A stretch of DNA of 64,000 bases from positions 62,001-126,000 of the forward strand of contig NZ_JAQGEI010000008.1 of the NCBI RefSeq assembly GCF_029017505.1, read 5' to 3'. The notes beneath the pieces are model-generated. The model saw only the letters and a program-made list of their open reading frames with translations, was not told the DNA's origin and did no database searches. The position numbers were made by a program, and so were the translations under genes. The stretch is from Sedimenticola hydrogenitrophicus. GTDB lineage: Bacteria > Pseudomonadota > Gammaproteobacteria > Chromatiales > Chromatiaceae. Shown piece by piece: positions 52,828-62,218 of this stretch (positions are counted from its first letter, which is position 1; every line of letters starts with the position of its first letter).

Positions 52828-53142
52828 TCAGCCGACCTTAACCGTCGCGGAATCACTGTTACCCTTGTTGTCCATCCAGGTCAGGGTCAGATCATCACCC
52901 TCGCGGCCGCCCTTGAATTTGAAGGAGATATAGGGGTTTTTGGAAATGCCGCCGCTCCACTGGGCGTTGATCACCTCTTTACCGGCCGCGGAGCAGGTGA
53001 TCTCCTGAATAAAATGGGCCGGAATGGTTTCACCCTTACTGTCCTTGCGGTTACCTGTCTCCATGGGGTGGGTCATCAGTGCCTTGACGGTGACCACGTC
53101 ATCTTTCAGTTTGGCGCGTATTTTGATGGAGTTCTCTGCCAT
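52828..53142 (-). CDS. soxZ: Thiosulfate oxidation carrier protein SoxZ
   Basis: This 104-residue SoxZ subunit of the SoxYZ carrier has the family blocks KIRAKLKDDVVTVKALMTHPMETG, ITCSAAGKEV, SGGISKNPYISFKFKGG and LTLTWMDNKG. SoxYZ holds pathway intermediates on SoxY's C-terminal cysteine in the periplasm; SoxZ lacks a signal peptide and is exported with SoxY. It lies 79 bp downstream of soxY. soxA, soxX and soxB are not in the window. Confidence 0.96.
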   Translation of the reverse strand: MAENSIKIRAKLKDDVVTVKALMTHPMETGNRKDSKGETIPAHFIQEITCSAAGKEVINAQWSGGISKNPYISFKFKGGREGDDLTLTWMDNKGNSDSATVKVG

Positions 53143-53221
53143 TGTTCAGTCCTCATGAATTTGTGCTGACCCGGGCCGTTCTGATCCGGGGCCCGGGTGA
53201 TCTCACCGGCGGGACGGGTGC

Positions 53222-53698
53222 TTACCCGCCACAGCCACCGATGGTGACCTTCACCTCTTTACTCGTCCGGTAGAGTTTGCCGCCGGATTTGACCACGGCG
53301 ATGACATCGCCGCTCTTGCCCATTTTGATGCGCGAGGAGACGAAGCCCTCGGCACCGTCCAGCAGGTTGAAATTGGCAATCAGCGGAACCGGGTTGTTGG
53401 CGGCGATAATGGCGATCGACTCAACGTCGGGCAGCGTGGTGGATACCGTGACCGGCACCACCGCGCCATTCTCGGCGATATCGGGTGCCTTGATATTGAT
53501 TTCGCCGCTCTCCTCCGCGTTGTCCGCACCCATTAGCGAATGCAGCGCGCCGGGTATATCCTTGGCGGTAAAGGCCTCTTTTGGCCAGGCGGCCAGCACG
53601 GCCTTTGGGGTCAACAGGCCCGCACCGATTGCGATGCCGATCGCACTGCCGGCAATCGTGCCTCGCAGTAACATGCGTCGTTTCAAATCTGTGTTCAT
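53222..53698 (-). CDS. soxY: Thiosulfate oxidation carrier protein SoxY
   Basis: This 158-residue protein has a twin-arginine signal (KRRMLLRGT, about 6-14) and ends with the swinging-arm motif IGGCGG, where the Cys carries sulfur adducts. The ATG at 53698 is placed so that the Tat motif is N-terminal; a longer in-frame start adds six residues. It is paired with soxZ downstream. The 450 bp upstream (53699-54150) has no gene. Confidence 0.96.
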   Translation of the reverse strand: MNTDLKRRMLLRGTIAGSAIGIAIGAGLLTPKAVLAAWPKEAFTAKDIPGALHSLMGADNAEESGEINIKAPDIAENGAVVPVTVSTTLPDVESIAIIAANNPVPLIANFNLLDGAEGFVSSRIKMGKSGDVIAVVKSGGKLYRTSKEVKVTIGGCGG

Positions 53699-53939
53699 TT
53701 CTATCTCCTGTCTCAACAGAGGGATGGTGTTTGTCTGTCGTTAAGAGGCGGTATACGTCTGGTTTTCAGACCGGGTTTCCGGGTTCAATGGGGGTGCGGA
53801 TCGGGGTGTGACCCGGCATGCGGGAATTATTCGTGCGGCACCTGTTGTGTGACATCCAGTGGAGTGTCGCGGTTGTGTCTCAATCGGCTGCTTGATCCAT
53901 GCCTCCGTGCGGGGCATTTTCATAAGCAAGGGATATGAA

Positions 53940-53958
53940 CACATAAACGGTTTATGTG
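53940..53958. promoter_or_regulatory. Short perfect palindrome in the soxY upstream region
   Basis: CACATAAA-CGG-TTTATGTG is an 8-bp perfect inverted repeat with a 3-bp centre, in a gene-free region (53699-54150) otherwise without clear features. It lies about 240 bp upstream of soxY on that gene's strand and is a candidate operator or transcript hairpin. No T-run follows in either direction. Confidence 0.4.
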
Positions 53959-54150
53959 CTGCGGAACCACTCCTGATCGACCTCGATTGAAAGGTCTGTG
54001 TGTATTACCTCCGATAATGTCCATGGCCAGCGGGTCGACGGATTATGATTATTATTTGCTCGTGCGTTCCGTCAGGCTGGTGCCGTAGGGCAGAGCCAAG
54101 CATAACCCATGCATTCACAATGGAAAAGAGGGTTATTACTAACTCGGTAT

Positions 54151-55638
54151 CTATCTGTCGCGCGCCTCAAGATCCTGTTTCTCCGTACGGATCTGCTTCA
54201 GCCGGGCCGCCATTCGGGCGCTTTCATAGTAGTCCAGCTTCCTGTCCTTCAGTGCAATTTCCAGTTGCATGACCGCCGAATTCAGTGCCCCGGTATGGTA
54301 GTAATACTCGGCCAGGTATTGGTGTCCCTGGGTCTTATCCCCGGCATCGCCGGATGCCTGGGCCAGCAGTTTGTAGAGCAGGGTGTCGTCGGGTCGTCCG
54401 TCGAGTTGCCGCTCCAGTATCGGTTTCACCTCCCGCGGCCTGCCCAGGTCCAGTAACGCCTGGGCATAGTAGATCGACAGCGGGTAGTTTCCCGGATGTT
54501 CGCTCAGCCCCCGTTTCAGCGTCTCCACGCCCAGCGCCGCCTGTCCTGAGAGTTTCTCAAGTTCCGCCTTGGCTGCGACATATTCGATCTGGTCCGGGTG
54601 CTTTTGCAGCAGTCCGGTAAGCAGCTCATCCGCCTGGGCATAGCGCCGGGCGGCGGTCAGGGAGAGGGCATAACCGTAACGATGCGCCGCTTCGTTGCGG
54701 TATCTTCCATCGGCCAGGGCCTTGCTGTAGAACGCAATGCCTTCGGCCGCATTGTTGAACGCCATCACCCGTAGTCGTTCCCGGGCAAGGTGGTAGGCGA
54801 GCGAGTCACGGCGCTGTTGATAGGGGAAGTCGCCGGCCCGGCCATAGGCATCCGCGATGCGATTGCTGGTGACCGGATGGGTGCGGAGAAATTCCGGCAG
54901 CTTGCCGTTGTCATAGAGCCGCGAGGCCTTGCCCATGCGCGAGAAGAACACCGGCATGGCCGTTGGGTCAAATCCGGCCGCCGCCAGGGTCTTTATGCCG
55001 ATGCTGTCGGCCTCCTCTTCATGGGAGCGGGTAAAGTTGATCTCCCGCTGCATCATCCCGGCCTGGATTCCGGTGGCCGCGGCGACCGCGGCATCGGCGT
55101 TGTCGGTGGCGGCGCCAATGATCACCGCGGCAATCGCCACCGCCGCCGCGGGCAGCGACATACGGTTTACCGCGTCGTAGGTCCTTACCAGATGCTTCTG
55201 ACTGACATGGGCCACCTCGTGTGCGACCACCGAGGCAAGTTCACTCTCGGATTCGGTGGTGGTGATCAGTCCGGCATAGACGCCGATATAGCCCCCAGGC
55301 CCGGCAAATGCATTGATCTGCGGGCTGTTGATCAGGAAGAACTCGAAATTGCCGACGGCATCCTCGTTGGCGCTGGTCAGCCGCGCTCCCAATGACTGGA
55401 TGTAGGCGGACAGCAGCGGGTCCTGGATCACCGGCAGGGAGTTGCGGATACTGCGCATGAAGGCGCGTCCCAGGCGGCGCTCCTCGGCCGGGGTCAGCAC
55501 ATTGCCCGAGGGGCTGCCTATATCCGGCAGGGCAAGCTCTTCCGCGGCGCGGGCTGCAGGCGCGGGAACGAGCAGCAGGCATAACCAGACGGTCAATAAC
55601 GTCGCTGCCAGTGATATTTTCTGCCGTGTCGCGAACAT
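54151..55638 (-). CDS. bepA: Periplasmic M48 metalloprotease/chaperone BepA-like
   Basis: This 495-residue protein has a signal peptide (about 1-31, ending ARA-AE), an M48 zinc protease domain with HEVAH in VVAHEVAHVSQKH and the third ligand in SHEEEADSIG, the loop GPGGYIGVYAGL, and a C-terminal TPR region (about 300-490). This is the BepA (YfgC) layout; BepA assists or removes outer-membrane proteins such as LptD at the BAM complex. The ATG at 55638 starts the signal peptide and follows AAGG. Confidence 0.92.
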   Translation of the reverse strand: MFATRQKISLAATLLTVWLCLLLVPAPAARAAEELALPDIGSPSGNVLTPAEERRLGRAFMRSIRNSLPVIQDPLLSAYIQSLGARLTSANEDAVGNFEFFLINSPQINAFAGPGGYIGVYAGLITTTESESELASVVAHEVAHVSQKHLVRTYDAVNRMSLPAAAVAIAAVIIGAATDNADAAVAAATGIQAGMMQREINFTRSHEEEADSIGIKTLAAAGFDPTAMPVFFSRMGKASRLYDNGKLPEFLRTHPVTSNRIADAYGRAGDFPYQQRRDSLAYHLARERLRVMAFNNAAEGIAFYSKALADGRYRNEAAHRYGYALSLTAARRYAQADELLTGLLQKHPDQIEYVAAKAELEKLSGQAALGVETLKRGLSEHPGNYPLSIYYAQALLDLGRPREVKPILERQLDGRPDDTLLYKLLAQASGDAGDKTQGHQYLAEYYYHTGALNSAVMQLEIALKDRKLDYYESARMAARLKQIRTEKQDLEARDR

Positions 55639-55828
55639 GCCTTGAAAGACAATGGCTGTGGACAATAGTTCAGCCGACACTGTGCGGTGTGGTACGGTTG
55701 GATGCACGCTACTCCCTGTTATCGGGTCAAGTTTCGCTCTTCTGACAGACTCCCAGGCAATATAACAGGATTCGGCGGCTAGGGGCGCAGGCCGGGCGAT
55801 GCCTCCGACGCCGGGGGGGCGTGGCGGT

Positions 55829-56383
55829 TTAACTGAAGAGGTCCTTGACCACGCGGGTGAGCTGTTTCAGCAGCGCCGGTGCATCGCTGTCCATCACCTG
55901 GTCGATCACCCAGCGGTTGACCTGACTCTCCCCCATGGCCTGCTGGATCTCGTAACCGAGGTGGCGCAGGAAGGGGTAGGTGGGGCCCTCATCGGTATAG
56001 CCGAACTCCGCATACTCGCTGGCGCGCAGATTGAAGGTTTCTATGAAGGGGGAACGGTAGTCGCCCTCTCCCAGCATGGAGCGGCTGTTCTCTTCGTAAT
56101 GATCCGCCAGTTTCAGCACCAGCGCGGTGACCAGCTCGCGGCGCTGATCATCGGAGATCGACTCAAACAGCATCCGCTCGACCGCCAGGGCCTGGAAGAT
56201 CAGATATTCCGCCACCACCGCCAGACGCTGGGTATCGTCGCGATAGGCAAACTGCTTGCTGTGCAGGTTGACCGCCTTGTCGACGCCCAGGCGCCAGGCA
56301 CTGAAGGCGATGGCACCGCCGATCTCTGCAAGGGTGCGCTCCGAATCCTCTTTATGCCACTGGCTCTTTAGCCTCAAGGCCAT
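55829..56383 (-). CDS. Hypothetical soluble helical protein
   Basis: This 184-residue protein has no signal peptide and is predicted mostly helical (WRLGVDKAVNLHSKQFAYRDD, LAVVAEYLIFQALAVERMLF, VNRWVIDQVMDSDAPALLKQLTRVV). The ATG at 56383 is preceded by GACAGGGG; an ATGATGATG start 45 bp upstream has no ribosome site. I do not recognise a domain. It is a single gene between bepA and the phosphorylase gene, separated from the latter by about 250 bp with no obvious feature. Confidence 0.72.
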   Translation of the reverse strand: MALRLKSQWHKEDSERTLAEIGGAIAFSAWRLGVDKAVNLHSKQFAYRDDTQRLAVVAEYLIFQALAVERMLFESISDDQRRELVTALVLKLADHYEENSRSMLGEGDYRSPFIETFNLRASEYAEFGYTDEGPTYPFLRHLGYEIQQAMGESQVNRWVIDQVMDSDAPALLKQLTRVVKDLFS

Positions 56384-56636
56384 GCCGATACCCCTGTCGG
56401 GCGTGCCGTATAAGCACGCCATCATCAAATATTAGTTCGGATTAATATAGCACAAAGTCATCGCCGTGGGTGACTCAGGGCATGGTATGTCGAGCCTCCA
56501 ATCACTAACATCTATCGTTAAGCGGAGACATGCAATGGGATAGCGCTCCAGGGCAACCCGTGTGCCCCGCGATGATTAATGGTTGAGGCCGCTCGTCGCG
56601 AGCGGACTTCGTCGTGTTGGTATAAGGAATCACCAC

Positions 56637-59150
56637 ATGCAGATGGGTCATTATCTACCCCGCGGCCTACCGGAAGCGTTGCACGGCCTCGCCAGCCTGG
56701 CCCTGGATCTGCGCTGGAGTTGGAACCATGGCGCGGACGACCTGTGGCGCGCGGTGGACCCCGACCTGTGGCGGGCGACGGCAAATCCCTGGTTGATACT
56801 CGAATCCGTGTCCGATCGGCGTCTGGACGAGTTGGCACATGACCAAACCTTTCTCCAGGCGTTACAGCGGCAACTCACCGCCCGTGAGGAACATTTCCAG
56901 GCGGAGGCCTGGTTCACGTCCCGCTACGGCGCCACCTTCAGCGGCCAGATCGCCTATTTCAGCATGGAGTTCGGCCTCAGTGAGTCACTGCCGATCTATT
57001 CCGGGGGGCTGGGGGTGTTGGCGGGCGATTATCTGAAAACCGCCTGCGATCTGGATGTGCCGCTGGTCGGCATCGGCCTGCTTTACCAGCAGGGGTATTT
57101 CCGTCAGGCGTTGGACGCCCAGGGCGGGCAGATCGAGTTCTATCCCTACAACGATCCGACCATGCTGCCGGTGGTGCCGTTGCGTGGTGACGATGGTGAA
57201 TGGGTCCATGTTCGGATCGAATTGCCGGGCCGGACACTGAGTCTGCGTAGCTGGCGCGCACAGGTCGGGCGCCGCACCCTGCTGCTGCTCGACAGCAATA
57301 CGCTGCTCAATGGGCCGGGCGATCGCGGAATAACCAGTGAGCTATACGGCGGCGGGCCGGAGTTGCGCCTGCAACAGGAGATGGTATTGGGGATCGGCGG
57401 CTGGCGCCTGTTGGCGCAGCTCGGAATCGATTGTCCGGTCTGCCATCTCAACGAGGGGCACGCCGCGCTGGCGATCCTGGAACGTGCCCGCCACTTTATG
57501 CGGCGCACAGGCGAATCCTTCCAAGTGGCCCTGTGCGCCACGCGGGCGGGTAATCTGTTCACCACGCACACCCCGGTAGTCGCGGGTTTTGACCGTTTTC
57601 CCCCACGGCTGTTTGCCCGATACTTTAAGGACTACGCTACACAGCTGGGGGTACCGATGGAGGAGCTCCTGGCGCTGGGGCGACGCCACGCCGGCGATGC
57701 CGGTGAAGCGTTCAACATGGCCTACCTGGCGGTACGCGGGGCGGCAGCCGTCAACGGGGTCAGCCGTCTGCACGGAGAGGTGAGTCGGGGTATCCTGCAA
57801 TCCCTGTTTCCCCGCTGGCCACGCCATGAGGTGCCGGTGGGTCATGTCAGCAATGGCGTGCACATGCCGAGCTGGGACTCGGCGGCGGCGGATGCATTAT
57901 GGACCAGGGCCTGCGGCAAGGCGCGCTGGCGCGGCACCCTGCAGACGCTCGATGCGGCACTGCGACAACTGGAAGATGAGGAGTTGTGGCGCTTTCGTAT
58001 GGAGGGGCGCCAGCGGCTGGTCGCCTTTCTGAGGGAACGGCTGGTGCGCCAGCTGCGGGTGCGTGGTGCCTCCGGTGAACAGGCAGGCGAAGGTGCCGGA
58101 GCGCTGGAGCCGGATGTCCTGACACTGGGATTTGCCCGCCGCTTCGCCGAGTACAAGCGTACCAACCTGTTGTTGCAGGACCCGGAGCGCCTGCTGCGCC
58201 TGCTCAGTCACCGTGACCGGCCGGTCCAACTGGTGATCGCGGGCAAGGCTCATCCGCAGGATATGGAAGGCAAACGGCTGTTGCGTCAGTGGCAGGATTT
58301 TTTCGGGCGTTCCGAGTTACGCGGACGGGTGGCCTTCGTGGAAGACTACGATCTGGTGGTTGCCGGGCAGCTGGTTCAGGGCGTGGATGTCTGGATCAAT
58401 ACACCGCGCCGGCCCTGGGAGGCCAGCGGTACGAGCGGCATGAAAGTGCTGGTCAACGGGGGGATCAATTTGTCGGAACTGGACGGTTGGTGGGCGGAGG
58501 CATACACCCCGGAGGTGGGCTGGGCGCTGGGCGACAGCCGCGAACACGATGACGTTGCCGGCTGGGACCGGGCGGAGGCGGAGCAGCTCTACCAGCTACT
58601 GGAACAGGAGGTGGTTCCCTGTTTTTACCGGCGTGATGAATCGGGGGTGCCGCGGGAATGGGTCGGCCGTATGCGTGAAAGCATGGTGCAGCTGACCATG
58701 CAATATTCCAGCAACCGGATGTTGCGGGAATACGTGGAGATGCACTACATCCCGCTGGCCGAAGCCTACCGGCGGCGCACAGTCGAGGTGGCCAATGAGC
58801 TGCACCAGTGGTACGGCCAGCTGCAGCAGCACTGGGCGCGAATGCATTTTGGCAATGTCGTATCGAACCGGACCGAGAGCGGCTACTGTTTTGAGGTCCA
58901 GGTTTATCTCGACGACATGCCGCCGCAGGCGGTGTCGGTGGAGCTGTATGCCGATCCGGCGCCGGGCCGCCAGCCGGTCAAACAGGCGTTGCAACGCGGC
59001 GAATCGCTGGCCGTGACCGCCACGGCCTATATCTATCGCGGCAGCGTGCCGGCCGACCGGCCGGTCGAGGCCTACACCGCCCGCATTGTGCCGCTGCATG
59101 CCGAGGCGCGGGTGCCGCTCGAGGCCAATTTCATCTCGTGGTACCGCTAA
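56637..59150 (+). CDS. Alpha-glucan (glycogen/maltodextrin) phosphorylase
   Basis: This 837-residue phosphorylase is of the short alpha-glucan phosphorylase type: MQMGHYLPRGLPEALHGLASLALDLRW at the N-terminus, YFSMEFGLSESLPIYSGGLGVLAGD, PVCHLNEGHAA, FTTHTPVVAGFDRF, GFARRFAEYKR, GKAHPQD and the PLP-lysine context SGTSGMKVLVNGG. It releases glucose-1-phosphate from alpha-1,4-glucans. The ATG at 56637 has an AAGGA site, and a longer frame to 56583 lacks homology. No glycogen-synthesis genes are nearby. Confidence 0.93.
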   Translation: MQMGHYLPRGLPEALHGLASLALDLRWSWNHGADDLWRAVDPDLWRATANPWLILESVSDRRLDELAHDQTFLQALQRQLTAREEHFQAEAWFTSRYGATFSGQIAYFSMEFGLSESLPIYSGGLGVLAGDYLKTACDLDVPLVGIGLLYQQGYFRQALDAQGGQIEFYPYNDPTMLPVVPLRGDDGEWVHVRIELPGRTLSLRSWRAQVGRRTLLLLDSNTLLNGPGDRGITSELYGGGPELRLQQEMVLGIGGWRLLAQLGIDCPVCHLNEGHAALAILERARHFMRRTGESFQVALCATRAGNLFTTHTPVVAGFDRFPPRLFARYFKDYATQLGVPMEELLALGRRHAGDAGEAFNMAYLAVRGAAAVNGVSRLHGEVSRGILQSLFPRWPRHEVPVGHVSNGVHMPSWDSAAADALWTRACGKARWRGTLQTLDAALRQLEDEELWRFRMEGRQRLVAFLRERLVRQLRVRGASGEQAGEGAGALEPDVLTLGFARRFAEYKRTNLLLQDPERLLRLLSHRDRPVQLVIAGKAHPQDMEGKRLLRQWQDFFGRSELRGRVAFVEDYDLVVAGQLVQGVDVWINTPRRPWEASGTSGMKVLVNGGINLSELDGWWAEAYTPEVGWALGDSREHDDVAGWDRAEAEQLYQLLEQEVVPCFYRRDESGVPREWVGRMRESMVQLTMQYSSNRMLREYVEMHYIPLAEAYRRRTVEVANELHQWYGQLQQHWARMHFGNVVSNRTESGYCFEVQVYLDDMPPQAVSVELYADPAPGRQPVKQALQRGESLAVTATAYIYRGSVPADRPVEAYTARIVPLHAEARVPLEANFISWYR

Positions 59151-59227
59151 GGGCTCGCCGGGATTTACCGGTGTGATACGATGCGGTCGATTACCCACAA
59201 TCCTATTTTCCGCTGCAGGAAACAGTG

Positions 59228-60700
59228 ATGTCGGATGAGCGAAGCACGGTATTGACCTATGCGATTCGCGGCCCGGTGGTGCTGAAATACCTGGGGCAAT
59301 TGGCACTGCTGCTGGCGCTATTGACGCTGGTCCCCATGGTCGTGGCCCTGGTCGCGGGAGATGACGCGATGCTGTGGCGCTATGGCCTGCTGTGCACCGC
59401 GCTGTTTCTGCTGGGCGGCCTGTTTGCGCGGTTGCCGGCACCGCCGCACATCCAGGGCAACGAGGCCCTCACGGTCACAGCGCTGGCGTTTCTCGGTGCC
59501 TCCCTGCTGATGTCCTGGCCGATCATGGGATCGGGGGTGCCGTTCGTGGACGCCCTGTTCGAGACGGTGTCCGGTGTCACCACGACGGGACTGTCCACCC
59601 TGACCCACATTGAGATGCGCTCCACCACGCTGCTGTTCACCCGTGCCTGGATGCAGTGGTATGGTGGCCTGGGCTTCGTCGTCCTCTCGGTCGCGTTGCT
59701 CATGGGGCATCAGGCCGCGGCCCGGCGGCTCTCTGATCCGGCAGGCAGCGGCGAGACGCTCGTGGCCACCGCGCGCACCCATGCGCGTCATAGTCTCATG
59801 GTCTACGTGTCGCTGACCCTGGTTGGCTTGGCACTGGTCTGGGCGCTGACCGGTACCGGCTTCCAGGCACTACTGCAGGTGTTGTCGGCCGTCTCCACGG
59901 GCGGCTTTTCCAATTATCCGGACAGCCTGGCCGGACTGGCATCCCGTCCGGCCGCTGTGGCGGTGATGTTGATCGCTTTTCTGGGCGCGGTCTCGCTGCC
60001 CCTGTACTGGCGGGCGGCGCACGCCGGCCGGCGCGCTGGCCTGGGTGTATTGCTGAGCGACGTGGAGTTGCGCGGCCTGCTGGCCGCCGCTCTTGTGATT
60101 GGCATGTTGCTGAGCGGACTGGGTTGGCTCCAGGGGCGGGAGCTGTCGTGGTACCACGGCTTTATGATGGGCGTCTCGGCCCAGACGACCACCGGTTTCA
60201 GCACCATGAGCATCACCGGGATGGACGCCGCCTCAAAGGTGGTGATGATCGTTTCAATGCTGCTGGGGGGGAGTGTCGGTTCTTCAGCCGGCGGGTTTAA
60301 ATTGCTGCGCCTTCTCATCCTGTTGCGCCTGCTGCAATTGATGATTCGCCGAACCGGAATGCCGCCGCATGCGGTGGCCGAACCCTATCTTGCCGGACGC
60401 AAGCTGGAGTCCGATGATGTGCTGCGAGCCCTGCAGTTGATCATTCTTTTTATCGGTTTGGTAGTGGTCTCCTGGCTACCGTTCGTGGTGATGGGCTATG
60501 ATCCCCTCGATGCCCTGTTCGAGGTGGTATCCGCCAGCGGCACGGTGGGATTGAGCAGTGGCATCACCCGCCCCGGACTGGAACCCCTGCTCAAGGGCGT
60601 GCTCTGTATTGACATGCTGGCCGGACGCCTGGAAATCATCGCCTTACTGGTGGTCCTGTATCCGCGCAACTGGTTTGGCCGACGCAAGGAGGTGCAATGA
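59228..60700 (+). CDS. trkH: TrkH-family potassium uptake channel subunit
   Basis: This 490-residue membrane protein has about ten transmembrane helices and the four P-loop filters of TrkH, such as SGVTTTGLSTL, STGGFSNYPDS, QTTTGFSTMS and SASGTVGLSSG, with GGSVGSSAGGFKLLRLL connecting. It forms the K+ pathway gated by the TrkA-type protein encoded next, which overlaps it by 4 bp. The ATG at 59228 is used in preference to the GTG just upstream. Confidence 0.94.
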   Translation: MSDERSTVLTYAIRGPVVLKYLGQLALLLALLTLVPMVVALVAGDDAMLWRYGLLCTALFLLGGLFARLPAPPHIQGNEALTVTALAFLGASLLMSWPIMGSGVPFVDALFETVSGVTTTGLSTLTHIEMRSTTLLFTRAWMQWYGGLGFVVLSVALLMGHQAAARRLSDPAGSGETLVATARTHARHSLMVYVSLTLVGLALVWALTGTGFQALLQVLSAVSTGGFSNYPDSLAGLASRPAAVAVMLIAFLGAVSLPLYWRAAHAGRRAGLGVLLSDVELRGLLAAALVIGMLLSGLGWLQGRELSWYHGFMMGVSAQTTTGFSTMSITGMDAASKVVMIVSMLLGGSVGSSAGGFKLLRLLILLRLLQLMIRRTGMPPHAVAEPYLAGRKLESDDVLRALQLIILFIGLVVVSWLPFVVMGYDPLDALFEVVSASGTVGLSSGITRPGLEPLLKGVLCIDMLAGRLEIIALLVVLYPRNWFGRRKEVQ

Positions 60701-61362
60701 GAGCGGTATTTATCGGCGCTGGCGAACTCACCAGCCTGACCGCCCGGCAACTACTCGACGCTGGCTACGAGGTGGTGATTGTCGAGAAAGAGAAGTCACG
60801 TATCGAGGAGCTGAGTAGCGATCTTGAGGCGGGATTTATCCATGGAGATGGGAGTAAACCGGCCATTTTGCGGGAGGCCGACCCGGCATCGACCGATTTC
60901 CTGTTCTGTCTTACCGGCGACGACCAGCACAATATCATCACCAGCCTTGTGGGACGCTCGCTGGGGTACAAGCGTGTTATCACCAGGATTGAAGATCCCT
61001 CCTATGAGCACATCTGTATCGAACTGGGGCTGACCGACGTGATTGTCCCGGACTCTACCATCGCCCGCTATCTGGCGGATATGTGCGCCGGACAGAACGC
61101 GCTGGAGGTGTCGGCGGTGGTCAAGGGCGAGGCGAGAATCTTCTCATTCGTCGTGCATGAGCGGGATCAAGACACCGTCGATCAACTGAATCTGCCGCAC
61201 GGCAGCCGGGTCATATTCATGTATCGCAACGAGCACCTGATCCTGCCGGATGCCGACAGCAGACTGCAGAAAGGGGATGAGGTGGTAATCATCTCCCATA
61301 GCAAGGTGCTGGCGGAGCTGGAAGCGCGCTGGGGGCCGAAGGCGGAGGGCGAGGACGAGTGA
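60697..61362 (+). CDS. trkA: TrkA-family potassium-uptake regulatory protein (RCK domain)
   Basis: This 221-residue protein has a TrkA-N (RCK) domain with nucleotide-binding FIGAGELTSLTARQLL and acidic VEKEKSRIEEL, IHGDGSKPAILREA and a TrkA-C domain (about 135-215). It is about half the length of E. coli TrkA, which has two such units, so it probably works as a multimer (like KtrA). ATGA overlap with trkH indicates coupling. Confidence 0.92.
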   Translation: MRAVFIGAGELTSLTARQLLDAGYEVVIVEKEKSRIEELSSDLEAGFIHGDGSKPAILREADPASTDFLFCLTGDDQHNIITSLVGRSLGYKRVITRIEDPSYEHICIELGLTDVIVPDSTIARYLADMCAGQNALEVSAVVKGEARIFSFVVHERDQDTVDQLNLPHGSRVIFMYRNEHLILPDADSRLQKGDEVVIISHSKVLAELEARWGPKAEGEDE

Positions 61363-61547
61363 TGCCCGGCCCGCGGGATAGTTTGGGCTGCATCTGGGCA
61401 GTGGATTTCCGCTACGGCGATCAGGATGAAGCTATGAGTGCCGTCCGCCAGCGACAGATGGTCAAGCGCCGGAAAAACACGGCAGTGATGACAGGAATCG
61501 CTCTGCTATCATCACTACCGTTGGCATCACTGCCGTTGGCAGCTTAG
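61359..61547 (+). CDS. Short hypothetical reading frame interrupted by a MITE
   Basis: This 62-codon frame overlaps the trkA-like stop and ends at a TAG formed at the MITE junction (TTA target plus the first G). It has a basic middle and a hydrophobic end (GIALLSSLPLASLPLAA). It could be a truncated gene or chance; codon use gives no clear support. Treat as doubtful. Confidence 0.25.
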   Translation: MMPGPRDSLGCIWAVDFRYGDQDEAMSAVRQRQMVKRRKNTAVMTGIALLSSLPLASLPLAA

Positions 61548-61705
61548 GGTTCGCGCAAGAATAATTCCGTAGTACCGAGGGCGTCACTGGGCCCCGCCGT
61601 CAAGGCACGCTTTGCAGGCAATGGCTGTTCCCTTGCCAAAAAGCGTAACGCCGACGGCGGGGTCCAGTGGCGACCGAATACCGGAACTTATTCTTGCGCG
61701 AGCCC
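61547..61705. mobile_element. MITE family A, copy 3 (at the stop codon of the DsrC-like gene)
   Basis: This 159-bp element is in the opposite orientation to copies 1 and 2. Its ends read GGGTTCGCGCAAGAATAA and GAGCCC-type, flanked by TTA on both sides (61544-61546 and 61706-61708). The right TTA is the TAA stop codon of the minus-strand DsrC-like gene. It is palindromic along nearly all its length and may form a hairpin at that transcript's 3' end. Confidence 0.9.
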
Positions 61706-62050
61706 TTAGTACCCGCCCTTGCGCTTGGTTTCCGGCAGGCCGGCGATCTTGCCCGCCTGTTTGGCCGGGCCCATCGGAAAGTGTTCATACAGGGTCTTGG
61801 CATCCACCTTGTCCAGCTCGGTCCACACCGATTTGAAGTGTTTGACCATGTTGCGCTCATTGGGCTGATTGCCGTTATTGTTGAAGTACTCGTCGCGCAG
61901 AAAGTTGATCACTTCCCAGGCCTTGTCCGACAGGTTAATGCCTTCCGCTTCAGCAATAACGCCTGCCAGATCCGTGCTCCAGTCTTCGTGATTCACCAGA
62001 TAGCCGTTGTCAGTGGCCTCTATGGTGTTGCCGTTCAGTTCGTAGGACAT
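61706..62050 (-). CDS. DsrC/TusE-family protein lacking both C-terminal cysteines (RspA-like)
   Basis: This 114-residue protein follows the DsrC/TusE pattern throughout (GYLVNHEDWSTDLAGVIAEAEGI, LSDKAWEVINFLRDEYFNNNGNQPN). Its C-terminus reads GPAKQAGKIAGLPETKRKGGY. The usual CysB position (KQACK in DsrC) is Gly, and the penultimate CysA is absent. DsrC passes sulfur through these cysteines; homologues lacking both have been called RspA and are thought regulatory. An excellent GGAGG site precedes the ATG. The stop codon is part of a MITE target site. Confidence 0.93.
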   Translation of the reverse strand: MSYELNGNTIEATDNGYLVNHEDWSTDLAGVIAEAEGINLSDKAWEVINFLRDEYFNNNGNQPNERNMVKHFKSVWTELDKVDAKTLYEHFPMGPAKQAGKIAGLPETKRKGGY

Positions 62051-62171
62051 TGCTTACCTCCGGTATTGTTATAGCGCCATCCCCAGTCACCTCAGGTCGG
62101 GTGGTGTCACGGGAATCTTGATGGCGGTCAATTAAGGATATTAACGAAAACTTATATGTTATAGGGGCTGC

Positions 62172-62197
62172 CGTAAAAAATAAAATAGTTTTTTACG
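62172..62197. promoter_or_regulatory. A/T-rich palindrome upstream of the DsrC-like gene
   Basis: CGTAAAAAA (62172-62180) and TTTTTTACG (62189-62197) are perfect 9-bp inverted repeats. The region 62120-62200 is markedly AT-rich compared with its surroundings and precedes the DsrC-like gene on the minus strand. It could be a bidirectional terminator of the downstream-facing Cas6-like gene or an operator. No function is proven. Confidence 0.4.
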
Positions 62198-62218
62198 AAG
62201 GGTTTGGGTACTGATCAA

